Positions 1 to 8,904 are shown, counted from the first letter of the stretch. The stretch is DNA of 33,633 nucleotides from Candidatus Arcticimaribacter sp. (GCA_002708445.1 PAOB01000039.1:1-33633), one strand, 5' to 3'. The notes: generated by a model from the sequence alone, not told the origin. Program-made: numbers and translations.

Positions 1-1
1 G

Positions 2-1981
2 ATGGACGAATATTATTGGTTGAAAGACAAAGATAATCCTGAGGTAATCGATTACTTAGAGCGAGAAAACGACTATTACGAAAAAGCTACAAGCCATACC
101 GTAGATTTACAGAACGAACTTTTTGAGGAGATGAAAGCTCGCATTAAAGAAGATGACTCATCGGTTCCCTATTTTTACAATGGCTATTGGTACGTTAGTC
201 GTTATGAAAAAGGGAAAGAATATCCCATCTACACACGAAAGAGAGAGACTCTAGAAGCTGAAGAAGAAATTCTTTTCGATTGCAATGAATTGTCCAAAGG
301 GCATGAGTATTTCCGTTTAGTAGGAATCAGTATTAGTCCAGACAATACCAAAGCAGCATTTGCTGTTGATACGGTATCGCGTCGTCAATACACCTTGAAA
401 GTTAAAGATTTGGTTACTGGAAAGCTTTTTGATACCTCAATTGAAAACACTACTGGTGGAAATGTGTGGGCGAAGGACAATGAAACTCTTTTTTACACTC
501 AAAAAGATCCTATTACCCTTCGCTCTGAAGCAATTTACAGACATAATATTTATGCTCCAAACAACGAAACTACTCTTGTTTATGAGGAGGAAGATGATAC
601 TTTTTCGGTCTATGTGATGGATTCAAAATCAGAAGATTACATCTTTATTTCATCTTACAGTTCTCTTACTACTGAATTTCAGTACATCAAATCAGACGAA
701 CCTTTGAGTGACTTCAAATATTTCCAAAAGAGAATACGAGGATTGGAATACAGTATTTCGCATTTTGAGGATAGTTTTTATGTATTTACCAATGACGGTG
801 CTGCCGAAAACTACAAGATTATGAAAACTCCTGTTACACAAACGGAGCGTTCAAATTGGGTTGATTTTGTAGAACATCGACCCCATGTTCTTTTGGAAGA
901 TTTAGAAATTTTTAAAGAGTACATGGTAATTACCGAAAGAGAAAATGGACTTTCCAAAATCCGAATTAGGTCTTGGGATCAAAAAAAAGATTTTTACTTG
1001 CCCATAGAAGGTGAGACCTACACACTTTATCCTTCAACGAATGTTAATTTTAATACATCAAAATTGCGTTACGTTTTCAACTCCCTGATTTCTCCATCAT
1101 CTGTTCGGGAATATGATATGTTGAGCGGAGAACAAAACATATTGAAAGAACAAGAAGTTTTGGGCAATTTTAATAAAAATAATTACACTTCTGATCGTTT
1201 ATGGGCAACTGCCCAAGATGGTGTTAAAGTTCCAATTTCTATAGTACACCACAAGGATACGGAGTTGAATCCAAACACTCCAATTCTTTTGTACGCATAT
1301 GGCTCTTATGGTTCTACCATAGATCCCAACTTTTCAACAACACGATTAAGTTTGTTGGATCGCGGTTTTGCTTTTGCAATTGCTCATGTAAGAGGGGGAG
1401 AGTACATGGGACGCAATTGGTATGATACTGGAAAATTGTTTAATAAAAAAAATACTTTTTCTGATTTCATAAGTTGTTCTGAATTTTTAATTGAAGAGGA
1501 TATGACTTCTGCAGATCATTTGTATGCCTATGGAGGTTCAGCAGGTGGTTTGTTGATGGGAGTAATTTTAAATGATGCCCCTAAAACATACAATGGTGTA
1601 ATATCTGCTGTTCCTTTTGTTGATGTGGTCACTACCATGCTTGACGAAACCATTCCCTTAACTACATCAGAATATGATGAATGGGGTAATCCCAATGAAA
1701 AAGACTATTATGATTACATCAAATCATACTCTCCTTACGATAATGTAAAGGCGCAAGAGTATCCTAATATCTTAGTAACTACAGGTCTACACGATTCTCA
1801 GGTGCAATATTGGGAGCCTGCGAAATGGGTCGCACGTTTAAGAAAATTAAAAATAGATAACAAAAAATTATTTCTTCACACAAATATGAATGCCGGTCAT
1901 GGCGGGGCATCTGGTCGTTTTGATGCCTTACATGAAACTGCAAAAAAATACTCTTTTTTGCTTGCATTAGAAAATGAGTAA
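2..1981 (+). CDS. S9A serine oligopeptidase (oligopeptidase B-like), 5' end missing
   Basis: Prolyl oligopeptidase-family serine peptidase that cleaves short peptides, probably after basic residues if it is oligopeptidase B. Residues about 1-370 look like the seven-bladed propeller that gates the active site, and the remainder is an alpha/beta hydrolase domain. The catalytic triad is visible: Ser513 in GGSAGG, Asp598 in GLHDSQ and His633 in NAGHGG. The first visible Met lies immediately before DEYYWLKD. In full-length relatives that motif (usually R-V/I-D-x-Y-x-W-L) sits about 20-40 residues from the N-terminus, so this Met is probably internal and the true start lies before base 1. The 659 visible residues are therefore slightly short of the family's usual 680-710. 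The gene ends 50 bases before the next one, which has its own promoter-like element. The family is certain; the exact specificity is inferred. Confidence 0.9.
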   Translation: MDEYYWLKDKDNPEVIDYLERENDYYEKATSHTVDLQNELFEEMKARIKEDDSSVPYFYNGYWYVSRYEKGKEYPIYTRKRETLEAEEEILFDCNELSKGHEYFRLVGISISPDNTKAAFAVDTVSRRQYTLKVKDLVTGKLFDTSIENTTGGNVWAKDNETLFYTQKDPITLRSEAIYRHNIYAPNNETTLVYEEEDDTFSVYVMDSKSEDYIFISSYSSLTTEFQYIKSDEPLSDFKYFQKRIRGLEYSISHFEDSFYVFTNDGAAENYKIMKTPVTQTERSNWVDFVEHRPHVLLEDLEIFKEYMVITERENGLSKIRIRSWDQKKDFYLPIEGETYTLYPSTNVNFNTSKLRYVFNSLISPSSVREYDMLSGEQNILKEQEVLGNFNKNNYTSDRLWATAQDGVKVPISIVHHKDTELNPNTPILLYAYGSYGSTIDPNFSTTRLSLLDRGFAFAIAHVRGGEYMGRNWYDTGKLFNKKNTFSDFISCSEFLIEEDMTSADHLYAYGGSAGGLLMGVILNDAPKTYNGVISAVPFVDVVTTMLDETIPLTTSEYDEWGNPNEKDYYDYIKSYSPYDNVKAQEYPNILVTTGLHDSQVQYWEPAKWVARLRKLKIDNKKLFLHTNMNAGHGGASGRFDALHETAKKYSFLLALENE

Positions 1982-1998
1982 ATGTGATATTTTTTAAT

Positions 1999-2006
1999 TA
2001 AATTTG
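1999..2006 (+). promoter_or_regulatory. Putative -7 element (TAAATTTG) for the cysteate synthase-like gene
   Basis: Exact match to the Bacteroidota -7 consensus TAnnTTTG in the 50-base gap after the oligopeptidase gene. The predicted transcript would start near 2012, about 20 bases before the ATG at 2032. I see no good -33 TTG at the expected spacing, so this rests on the -7 element alone. Confidence 0.45.
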
Positions 2007-2031
2007 CACTGTTTTTATCCTAACCTATTGC

Positions 2032-3072
2032 ATGAAAAATAACATTCGATCATCAAAAAATGTTCTAGATTTAATCGGAAATACCCCATTGATTCAACTT
2101 CAAAATATTGTCAAGGGCTTAAAAGGTTATTACTATGCAAAATGGGAAGCCGCTAATCCAGGACATTCAAACAAAGATAGAATTGCCCTTTTTATCATAG
2201 AGGAAGCGGAAAGAAAAGGATTACTAAAAAAAGGAAGTGTGATTATCGAAACCACTTCTGGTAACACAGGGTTTAGCCTTGCAATGGTTTCTTTAATAAA
2301 GGGCTATGAGTGTATTTTAGCTGTAAGTTCTAAGTCATCTGAGGATAAAATAAACATGTTAAGTGCCATGGGTGCAAAGGTTTACGTTTGCCCAGCAAAT
2401 GTTAAAGCAGATGACCCTAGATCGTATTATCAGGTTGCTAAGCGTATTCACAAAGAAACAGCAAATTCATTTTACATCAATCAGTATTTTAATGATTTGA
2501 ATACTGAAGCACATTATCAAACTACAGGACCTGAGATTTGGGAACAAACCAAAGGTCAAATTACACATTTGGTTGCTTGTAGTGGAACAGGTGGAACCAT
2601 ATCGGGTTGTGGCCGATTTTTGAAAGAACAAAACCCGAATATTAAAATCATTGGTGTTGATGCATATGGATCGGTACTAAAGAAATACCATGAAACACAA
2701 GAATTAGATTTGAGTGAAATTTATCCTTACAGGATTGAAGGTATTGGGAAAAATATGATCCCTACTGCTACTGATTTTGAGGTAATTGACTATTTTGAAA
2801 AGGTTTCGGATGAAGAAAGTGCTCACAGCGCGCGCGAAACCTCGCTAAAAGAAGGTATGTTTGTAGGGTATACTTCTGGGGCAACGGTTCAAGCAATCAA
2901 ACAACTCAATGAAACAAATTTTTTTGATGAGAATAGTAATGTTGTTTGTATTTTTCCAGATCACGGCTCACGATACATGAGTAAAATTTACAGCGATCAG
3001 TGGATGCGTGAACAAGGCTTTTTTGATAGCGAACATGCTCAGGATCCAAAAAAATTAGAATACATTAAATAA
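2032..3072 (+). CDS. PLP-dependent cysteine synthase family protein, probable cysteate synthase
   Basis: Fold-type II PLP enzyme of the cysteine synthase / cystathionine beta-synthase family, 346 residues. The PLP lysine is Lys48 in NPGHSNKDR, the substrate loop is TSGNTG (75-80) and the phosphate loop is SGTGG (184-188). The glycine usual in NPGGS is a histidine here. No CBS regulatory domain follows, so it is not a full cystathionine beta-synthase. The next gene, 22 bases on and on the same strand, encodes an alpha-oxoamine synthase. Such a pair makes cysteate (from O-phosphoserine and sulfite) and then condenses it with a fatty acyl group in capnine synthesis of some Bacteroidota. I infer cysteate synthase from this pairing; ordinary O-acetylserine sulfhydrylase remains possible. 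Confidence 0.75.
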   Translation: MKNNIRSSKNVLDLIGNTPLIQLQNIVKGLKGYYYAKWEAANPGHSNKDRIALFIIEEAERKGLLKKGSVIIETTSGNTGFSLAMVSLIKGYECILAVSSKSSEDKINMLSAMGAKVYVCPANVKADDPRSYYQVAKRIHKETANSFYINQYFNDLNTEAHYQTTGPEIWEQTKGQITHLVACSGTGGTISGCGRFLKEQNPNIKIIGVDAYGSVLKKYHETQELDLSEIYPYRIEGIGKNMIPTATDFEVIDYFEKVSDEESAHSARETSLKEGMFVGYTSGATVQAIKQLNETNFFDENSNVVCIFPDHGSRYMSKIYSDQWMREQGFFDSEHAQDPKKLEYIK

Positions 3073-3094
3073 CGATATTTTTAGTCAATCATTT

Positions 3095-4351
3095 ATGATA
3101 AACGATTTATTTGACAGAATACTTGATAACAAAGGGCCTCTAGGAAAATGGGCATCTGTTGCCGAAGGCTATTTTATGTTCCCAAAATTAGAGGGACCAA
3201 TTTCTAATAGAATGAAATTTCAAGGTAAAGAAGTCATTACTTGGAGTGTAAATGATTATTTGGGGCTTGCCAATCACCCTGAGGTTCGCGAAGCAGATAC
3301 AAACGCTGCTGCTATGTATGGATCTGCACATCCAATGGGAGCCAGAATGATGTCTGGTCATACTGATCTCCATGAACAACTTGAACAGGAATTGGCTGAT
3401 TTTGTTAACAAAGAAGCTGCCTATGTCCTCAACTTTGGCTATCAAGGGATTTTGTCAGCCATAGATACTTTGGTTTCAAAAAATGACATCATAGTTTATG
3501 ATGTAGATACCCATGCTTGTATCATCGACGGTGTGCGTTTGCATCCAGGAAAACGCTTTACCTTTATGCACAACGATATTGATAGTCTTGAAAAGAACTT
3601 GGTTCGTGCTTCAAAGATTGCCGAAAAAACAGGTGGTGGAATATTGGTGATTTCCGAGGGAGTTTTTGGTATGCGAGGAGAGCAAGGTCGTTTGAAAGAA
3701 ATTGTTGCACTTAAGTCAAAGTTCAAATTTAGGTTTCTTGTAGATGATGCTCACGGTTTCGGTACCCTAGGAGCTACAGGAGCAGGGGCCGGAGAGGAAC
3801 AAGGTGTTCAAGATGAAATTGATGTTTATTTTGCAACTTTTGCAAAATCTATGGCATCTACTGGAGCATTTATTGCTGGAGACAAACATATTATTGATTT
3901 TATGAGATACAATATGCGATCTCAAATGTTTGCAAAATCACTACAATCAGTTTTGGTTGTAGGGGCTTTAAAACGTTTAGATATGTTACGCTCTCGTCCA
4001 GAACTTAAAGCTAAACTTTGGGAAAACGTAAATGCGTTACAATCCGGATTAAAAGATAGAGGTTTCGATATTGGAACTACTCAAAGTTGCGTAACCCCTG
4101 TTTACCTCAAAGGAAGCATTCCTGAAGCAATGGTATTGGTCAAAGATTTGCGTGAAAATCACAATATTTTTTGTTCTATTGTGGTTTATCCAGTTATTCC
4201 AAAAGGAATTATTCTTTTAAGATTGATCCCTACATCAACTCACACCCAGGAGGATATTACCCTAACCTTGGATGCATTTTCTACAATAAGAGAGCGTTTA
4301 GAAGGGAATATTTACAAACGAATGTCATCTGGGATTGAAGCTACCCCTTAA
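3095..4351 (+). CDS. Alpha-oxoamine synthase family acyltransferase, probable cysteate C-acyltransferase (sulfonolipid synthesis)
   Basis: Fold-type I PLP enzyme of the family that includes serine palmitoyltransferase, KBL, BioF and HemA, 418 residues. The visible signatures are WSVNDYLGL near 50-58, the DDAHGFGTLG cofactor motif near 206-215, and the PLP lysine Lys251 in FATFAKSMAS (the usual family form is GTFSKA or GTFSKS). These enzymes condense an amino acid with an acyl thioester with loss of CO2. Paired with the cysteate synthase-like gene, the likely product is 3-ketocapnine from cysteate and a branched fatty acyl donor, the first committed lipid step of sulfonolipids used in the outer membrane and in gliding of several Bacteroidota. 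The alternative is a serine palmitoyltransferase for sphingolipids. The gene converges on dnaN with a 39-base gap. Confidence 0.75.
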   Translation: MINDLFDRILDNKGPLGKWASVAEGYFMFPKLEGPISNRMKFQGKEVITWSVNDYLGLANHPEVREADTNAAAMYGSAHPMGARMMSGHTDLHEQLEQELADFVNKEAAYVLNFGYQGILSAIDTLVSKNDIIVYDVDTHACIIDGVRLHPGKRFTFMHNDIDSLEKNLVRASKIAEKTGGGILVISEGVFGMRGEQGRLKEIVALKSKFKFRFLVDDAHGFGTLGATGAGAGEEQGVQDEIDVYFATFAKSMASTGAFIAGDKHIIDFMRYNMRSQMFAKSLQSVLVVGALKRLDMLRSRPELKAKLWENVNALQSGLKDRGFDIGTTQSCVTPVYLKGSIPEAMVLVKDLRENHNIFCSIVVYPVIPKGIILLRLIPTSTHTQEDITLTLDAFSTIRERLEGNIYKRMSSGIEATP

Positions 4352-4371
4352 AACAAACTTGCTTCAAAGCC

Positions 4372-4388
4372 AATAGCTCTGCTATTTT
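4372..4388 (+). terminator. Weak hairpin between the convergent acyltransferase and dnaN genes
   Basis: AATAGC and GCTATT form a 6-bp stem with a TCT loop, followed by only two further T residues. It lies 20 bases after the acyltransferase stop and just before the dnaN stop on the other strand. It is weak as an intrinsic terminator because the stem is AT-rich and the T run short. Confidence 0.3.
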
Positions 4389-4390
4389 AC

Positions 4391-5509
4391 TTACTCATTT
4401 AACATCACTGGCATCACAAGCATTGTTATATTTTCTCCCTCCACATAACCATCTATGGGAGTTATTATTCCTGCTCTATTGGGTAATGACATTGCAAGAG
4501 AAACTTCTTCAACTGTTAGATTGTTGAGCATTTCGATAATGAACCTTGAGTTAAAACCAATTTGCAAATCATCTCCTTTATATTGACAATTTAGACGCTC
4601 TTCGGCTTTGTTACTAAAATCAAAGTCTTCTGCCGAAATATTGAGTTCTGCTCCAGCGATTTTAAGACGAATTTGATGGGTGGTTTTGTTAGAGAAAATA
4701 CTGACCCTTCTCAATGAATTCAGAAAAGGTTCACGAGAAATAGTCATTACATTGGGATTTTCCTTTGGAATAACTGCTTCATAATTTGGATATTTACCTT
4801 CAATTAAGCGACAACTCAGTGAGGTACTTCCAAAAGTGAATTGTGCATTGGTTTCATTGTATTCAATGCTGATATCTTCCTCACTTCCTTGTAAAATACC
4901 TTTCAAAATTTGAAGCGCCTTTTTGGGCATAATAAATTCAGCTGTTGATTCAGCTTTGAGGTCTGTTCGGGAGTATTTTACGAGTTTGTGAGCATCAGTT
5001 GCTACAAAAGTCAATGACTCTGTTGAGAATTGGAAAAATACTCCACTCATGACAGGTCTTAAATCGTCGTTTCCAGAGGCAAACAATGTTGAATTAATCG
5101 CAGTAGCTAATACATCAGCTATGATTACTGTTTTGCTTGGATCTTTTAGGTGAACTGCTTTTGGAAATTCATCTCCTGGGACGTAGGCTAGTGCATACTT
5201 ACCATTATTGGCACTGATTTCAACAGTATTGTTTTCCAACACCATAAAAGTTAGCGGTTGCTCAGGAAAAGTTTTTAGCGTATCCAATAATAATCGAGCT
5301 GGAAGTGCTATTGTTCCACTGGTATCAGATTCAACAGCAATACTTGAAGACATACTTGTTTCAAGATCAGATGCAGTAAGCGTTAAACGATCGGTTTGAA
5401 GTTCAAATAAAAAGTTATTCAATATGGGTAGGGTATTAGAGTTATTAATAACTCCACCTAAAGTTTGAAGTTGCTTGAGCAATTGACTGCTTGATACGAT
5501 AAATTTCAT
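4391..5509 (-). CDS. dnaN: DNA polymerase III beta subunit (sliding clamp)
   Basis: Ring-shaped clamp that tethers the replicative polymerase to DNA. The 372-residue protein starts MKFIVSSSQLLKQLQ and has the three repeated clamp domains, including the segment LPILNNFLFEL in domain 1 and the C-terminal VMPVMLNE, matching the usual MPMRL-type end of the family. The reading frame stays open to 5608, but the extra 33 residues do not resemble the family and would overlap gldG, so I place the start at the ATG at 5509. A good -7 element lies 22 bases upstream. The gene follows gldG on the same strand with a 68-base gap, so it may be transcribed both from its own promoter and from the gld run. Confidence 0.97.
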   Translation of the reverse strand: MKFIVSSSQLLKQLQTLGGVINNSNTLPILNNFLFELQTDRLTLTASDLETSMSSSIAVESDTSGTIALPARLLLDTLKTFPEQPLTFMVLENNTVEISANNGKYALAYVPGDEFPKAVHLKDPSKTVIIADVLATAINSTLFASGNDDLRPVMSGVFFQFSTESLTFVATDAHKLVKYSRTDLKAESTAEFIMPKKALQILKGILQGSEEDISIEYNETNAQFTFGSTSLSCRLIEGKYPNYEAVIPKENPNVMTISREPFLNSLRRVSIFSNKTTHQIRLKIAGAELNISAEDFDFSNKAEERLNCQYKGDDLQIGFNSRFIIEMLNNLTVEEVSLAMSLPNRAGIITPIDGYVEGENITMLVMPVMLNE

Positions 5510-5530
5510 GTTTGGGCTTTGGATTTTTCT

Positions 5531-5538
5531 CAAAGATA
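5531..5538 (-). promoter_or_regulatory. Putative -7 element of dnaN (TATCTTTG on the minus strand)
   Basis: Exact TAnnTTTG match on the minus strand between gldG and dnaN. The transcript would start near 5525, about 15 bases before the dnaN ATG. The expected -33 TTG is not clear. Confidence 0.45.
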
Positions 5539-5577
5539 TTTGAAATGAATTTAATTCCGAAAGAAACTTATCAACAG

Positions 5578-7239
5578 TTATTGGCGATAACTTTTGTTTC
5601 TGTACCAATTGAAAAATAATCCAATAATCAATAAAAAAACTAGGGGAGTAAATACACTAAAATAGGTCCAAAAAGTACCTTTTGATTTAACTTTTTCCGA
5701 ATCGAGAAGTGCTATTTTAATTTCTCGGGAACGTAGACTGAGTAAATTATCTTCCCCGATCAAGTAGTGAATTGTGTTTTTGAAAAATTGTTTGTTTGAA
5801 TAAAAATTGTTGGTCCACTTATCATAACCCAATTCTAAAGGTTTTCCTTTGTCAATCTGGTTTTCAATAAGGTTTCCGTCACCAAATACAGCAATTCGCG
5901 CATTTATAATTTCTTTTGTTTCCCATTCAAATGGATGTATCCGATTAGTGTAAAGTGAATTGAATTTTCCTTCAAGAGTTAGTCCCAAAGTTTGGGCTGT
6001 GTCAGTAAATACTGATGGTTTTATAGGTTTTGTTGCTGTTTTTAATTCAATAATTGAGGGGATTCCTTCGATTTTAGAAAGAGATGATGAATTTATGAGT
6101 ATGGTTTTTTTTAGGTTGTTTTTTAGAGTGTCAATTGGGCTTGCAAACTGAAAAAATACATTTCCTACAGCAGATCCTATCGGGTTGTTTTGATCGGGTG
6201 CTGCTAGTGGGTTGTACGGCCACGGATAGGGTAAGTATTGGGAATTATTCTGACTACCTTGAGCTAATACTATTGGTGCACTGTACAAGTCCTTGACGAG
6301 CTCTTGACGAATTCGAAATCCATATTTAAAAAATAAATCATCAAGCTCTAAGGGATTACCATAACTTACTGTAGTACCCGACAAATTGAACAAGCTGTCT
6401 TTTTGAATGTTTACAGGATCTATCAAAAACATGCTGCTTCCACCTTGTTGTGTGAACTGGTCGAGGATAAATTTTTCTGTATTGGTAAAAGATTCTTTTG
6501 GATTTGAAACCAACAGCAAATCAAATCGAGTTAAATTTTCTAAAGTTTTTTGAGGAGCCTCGGGGAAAGCTTTCAAGTTAAAAGAGGCTAAATTGTAGTA
6601 GGGGAGTAAACCCTGTAAAAAACTGGTGATTAAAATATCTTCGGAGGTTTTGTGAGATTTTAAAACAGCTATTTTCTTTTTTTCCTCCAATAAAACTTGA
6701 TGGATTCCATCCATCAATGCAAACTCCAATTGTTGTATGGATTGTAAAATACGTTGATCGGGTTGGTCTCCCAGATTTTTTTGAAGTAGAGAAACTCGAA
6801 CGGTTCGGTTTTCATAATTCAATAGCATCCAAGGAAAAACATAAGATTGTTCGGTGACTTGATTTGAATTTTCAACAACCAGTTCGGGAAACAAGCCGTA
6901 TTGACTCATTTCATCCATCAATTGTTCTGAATTTGATGCACCTTTGTATGGGTCAATAAACTCAAAATAAAAACGATCATTTTGAGCAACTACACTTTGC
7001 AATAAAATTTCAGTTTCTGAACGCAACCGTTGGTATTCTTGCGGGAGCTTTCCATTTAAAAAAACGTCAATGCGGATGGGTTTTTCTATCGCTTTTATGA
7101 AAGCTACACTTTCGGGAGATAAGGAGTACCTCTTGTCAGCGGTAAGGTCCCAACGGTAACTGGATTGTGAAGCTAAAATTTGAATTAATAGTACGCCTAA
7201 AAAAACAAACAGAATTCTTAAAAAACTAGTTTTGAACAT
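5578..7239 (-). CDS. gldG: Gliding motility ABC transporter component GldG
   Basis: Membrane-anchored auxiliary subunit of the GldA-GldF-GldG ABC transporter associated with gliding in Flavobacterium. The 553-residue protein has an N-terminal membrane segment (about 7-24, LRILFVFLGVLLIQIL), a long periplasmic domain of the Gld / GATase-like type, and a second membrane segment near the C-terminus (about 522-545, FSVFTPLVFLLIIGLFF) followed by a basic tail. Residues 25-45 (SSYRWDLTADKRYSLSPES) are a strong signature of this family. The start codon overlaps the gldF stop by one base (TAATG), indicating translational coupling. The ATPase gene gldA is not in the window. The transported substrate of this system is not known. 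Confidence 0.93.
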   Translation of the reverse strand: MFKTSFLRILFVFLGVLLIQILASQSSYRWDLTADKRYSLSPESVAFIKAIEKPIRIDVFLNGKLPQEYQRLRSETEILLQSVVAQNDRFYFEFIDPYKGASNSEQLMDEMSQYGLFPELVVENSNQVTEQSYVFPWMLLNYENRTVRVSLLQKNLGDQPDQRILQSIQQLEFALMDGIHQVLLEEKKKIAVLKSHKTSEDILITSFLQGLLPYYNLASFNLKAFPEAPQKTLENLTRFDLLLVSNPKESFTNTEKFILDQFTQQGGSSMFLIDPVNIQKDSLFNLSGTTVSYGNPLELDDLFFKYGFRIRQELVKDLYSAPIVLAQGSQNNSQYLPYPWPYNPLAAPDQNNPIGSAVGNVFFQFASPIDTLKNNLKKTILINSSSLSKIEGIPSIIELKTATKPIKPSVFTDTAQTLGLTLEGKFNSLYTNRIHPFEWETKEIINARIAVFGDGNLIENQIDKGKPLELGYDKWTNNFYSNKQFFKNTIHYLIGEDNLLSLRSREIKIALLDSEKVKSKGTFWTYFSVFTPLVFLLIIGLFFNWYRNKSYRQ

Positions 7240-7970
7240 TATTGTTTTATTTTTTTAAGTTGAAAAACAGCGAGGTAATTGAATATGAACATCTGACCCA
7301 AAAAGTATGTGATGTCTGAACTTGCGAGAATACCCTTACTCATTTGACTGTAATGGGATTGAATGCCAATTGAATTAAAAAATTCATAAATACGGTTATC
7401 AGAAAAATAGAGAGCTAGCTCTCCCCATCCATAAAAATGAAGAAGGCAAAAAAGAGTAGACAACAAAAAGGCAATAACTTGATTTCTGGTCAATGAAGAA
7501 CACCATAGAGTAATGCTACAAAAAACACCAGCTAAGAATAGTAAGCCTAAAAAAGAACCGTTGAAAGCCCCCCAATCAAATACATCTTGATCCAGCTTAA
7601 GCTGAAGAATTGCAAATGCATAAACAAAACTCAATAATAAACTCGAAAGAATTAGAAAAAGAAGCCCAAATAATTTCCCCAAAACGAGTTCCCACAAAAA
7701 AATAGGTTTTGCCATCAAAAGTCCAATAGTTTCCAATTTTATTTCTTCAGCTAAGCTTTTCATTCCAATTGCTGGAACAAGAAATAAAAACAGCCAAGGC
7801 ATCAGTTCATAATATAAGTTTAAATCGGCAAAACCTGATCCAATCAAATTGAAATTATTTGAAAAAACCCAGAGGAATAATCCGTTTAAAGTAAAGAAAA
7901 CAGCTAAAATAATGTACCCCATTGGAGTAGTAAAAAAGGATAGGATTTCTCTTTTGGCAATGGCGAGCAT
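7239..7970 (-). CDS. gldF: Gliding motility ABC transporter permease GldF
   Basis: ABC-2 type permease of the GldAFG transporter, 243 residues, very hydrophobic with about six membrane segments. The N-terminus (AIAKREILSFFTTPMGYIIL) and LNGLFLWVF are characteristic of GldF, and the length matches the family. In the middle, MKSLAEEIKLETIGLLMAKP is the conserved cytoplasmic loop of this permease type, which contacts the ATPase. The gene overlaps gldG by one base and begins two bases after the stop of the upstream DUF62 gene, so all three are very probably one transcript from the promoter near 8858. Confidence 0.94.
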   Translation of the reverse strand: MLAIAKREILSFFTTPMGYIILAVFFTLNGLFLWVFSNNFNLIGSGFADLNLYYELMPWLFLFLVPAIGMKSLAEEIKLETIGLLMAKPIFLWELVLGKLFGLLFLILSSLLLSFVYAFAILQLKLDQDVFDWGAFNGSFLGLLFLAGVFCSITLWCSSLTRNQVIAFLLSTLFCLLHFYGWGELALYFSDNRIYEFFNSIGIQSHYSQMSKGILASSDITYFLGQMFIFNYLAVFQLKKIKQ

Positions 7971-7971
7971 T

Positions 7972-8802
7972 TTATTCGAATTTAATGGTTATGGTATCAC
8001 GAAACTCTAATCCAAACAAACTATGTGCACTTCCTACAGTTTGTGGATTACTTTTGTAAATAGACAGCTCAAGTTGTCCTGCGGCATTGAATAAGGCAAT
8101 TTTTTTTCCATCTTCCTCTCTGTTTTCTTTGGAGATTGAAAAATTTATTGCTTCAGTGTAGGATTTGTAAATGGTATGTAGCTTAACACTTTTGGTAAGA
8201 ATTGTGTAAGCTCGACCTCTTTGATATTCTAAAAATAATTTTCGATTGATGTTAGTAACTACATTTCCAAAATTATCAATGTAAATAACACTTCCAAGAA
8301 TTTGATCCTCCGCAGTATTAATCACGGGTTTAACATCTGTTACTTCTTTGATTTGATTAATGTTTTTACCAATTACATCAAGACTACCTTTACGTGCAAT
8401 ATGTCCTGCAACTTTGACAAAAACATCCAAAACTGGGAATGATGAAACAATGTTTTCGTGAATATTAATTTCTACAATTTTTTCTGGAATTCGCTCTTCT
8501 TTGATGAGTGACAAAATACCGTTATTTGCACCAATAAAATAGTGACCGTCTAAAAACATAACAATATGTACGTTTTCTGGAGTGTACTCAGAATCTACTC
8601 CAATAATATGAATGCTTCCCTCAGGAAAAGCAGAATAAGCATTTTTGAGGACATATGCAGCTTCAGTATGATTGAATGGACTTATTTGGTGAGAAACATC
8701 AATAATATTGACTCCTTCAATTTCTTGATACAATTCAGCTTTAATTGCTGCTACAAAATAGTCTTTAAGTCCAAAATCGGTCGTCAGGCTTACTAAAGAC
8801 AT
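7972..8802 (-). CDS. DUF62 family protein (SAM hydroxide adenosyltransferase-like), divergent catalytic residues
   Basis: Member of the DUF62 family, whose characterised members use water or halide to cleave S-adenosylmethionine to methionine plus adenosine or 5'-halo-adenosine. The N-terminal LTTDFGLKDYFVAAIK (Asp9) and the segment GANNGILSLI (91-100, usually G-P-D-N-G-L-L) fix the family; length 276 is normal. By eye, the Asp-Arg-His triad of the archaeal SAM hydrolase reads here as Asp70, Asn77 and Pro123, because the usual H-G-R-D motif is PVLD. The catalytic activity is therefore uncertain. It is the first gene of a run with gldF and gldG and sits back to back with phoH. A role in methionine/SAM turnover is inferred only from the family. 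Confidence 0.85.
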   Translation of the reverse strand: MSLVSLTTDFGLKDYFVAAIKAELYQEIEGVNIIDVSHQISPFNHTEAAYVLKNAYSAFPEGSIHIIGVDSEYTPENVHIVMFLDGHYFIGANNGILSLIKEERIPEKIVEINIHENIVSSFPVLDVFVKVAGHIARKGSLDVIGKNINQIKEVTDVKPVINTAEDQILGSVIYIDNFGNVVTNINRKLFLEYQRGRAYTILTKSVKLHTIYKSYTEAINFSISKENREEDGKKIALFNAAGQLELSIYKSNPQTVGSAHSLFGLEFRDTITIKFE

Positions 8803-8844
8803 AAAGAATTTCTGAATTTTAAAAAGTTATTTAAACTAAAACTG

Positions 8845-8852
8845 TAATTTTG
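8845..8852 (+). promoter_or_regulatory. Putative -7 element of the phoH-purC transcript (TAATTTTG)
   Basis: Exact TAnnTTTG match on the plus strand, with TTTA 23 bases upstream as a poor -33. The transcript would begin near 8858, about 47 bases before the phoH start. It faces and nearly overlaps the minus-strand element at 8858-8865. Confidence 0.5.
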
Positions 8853-8857
8853 AAATA

Positions 8858-8865
8858 CAAACTTA
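8858..8865 (-). promoter_or_regulatory. Putative -7 element of the DUF62-gldF-gldG transcript (TAAGTTTG on the minus strand)
   Basis: Exact TAnnTTTG match on the minus strand, with TTTA 23 bases upstream as a poor -33. Transcription would start near 8852, about 50 bases before the DUF62 start codon. The two divergent -7 elements point at each other, so each predicted start site falls inside or next to the other promoter. Confidence 0.5.
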
Positions 8866-8904
8866 CAAATCCTAAAATTAAATAACCTTAAAACATCAGG
8901 GCTT

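Noticed and set aside
5510-5608. N-terminal extension of the dnaN frame by 33 codons
   Set aside because: It overlaps gldG, does not resemble clamp proteins, and lies across the predicted dnaN promoter; MKFIVSSSQ is the family start.
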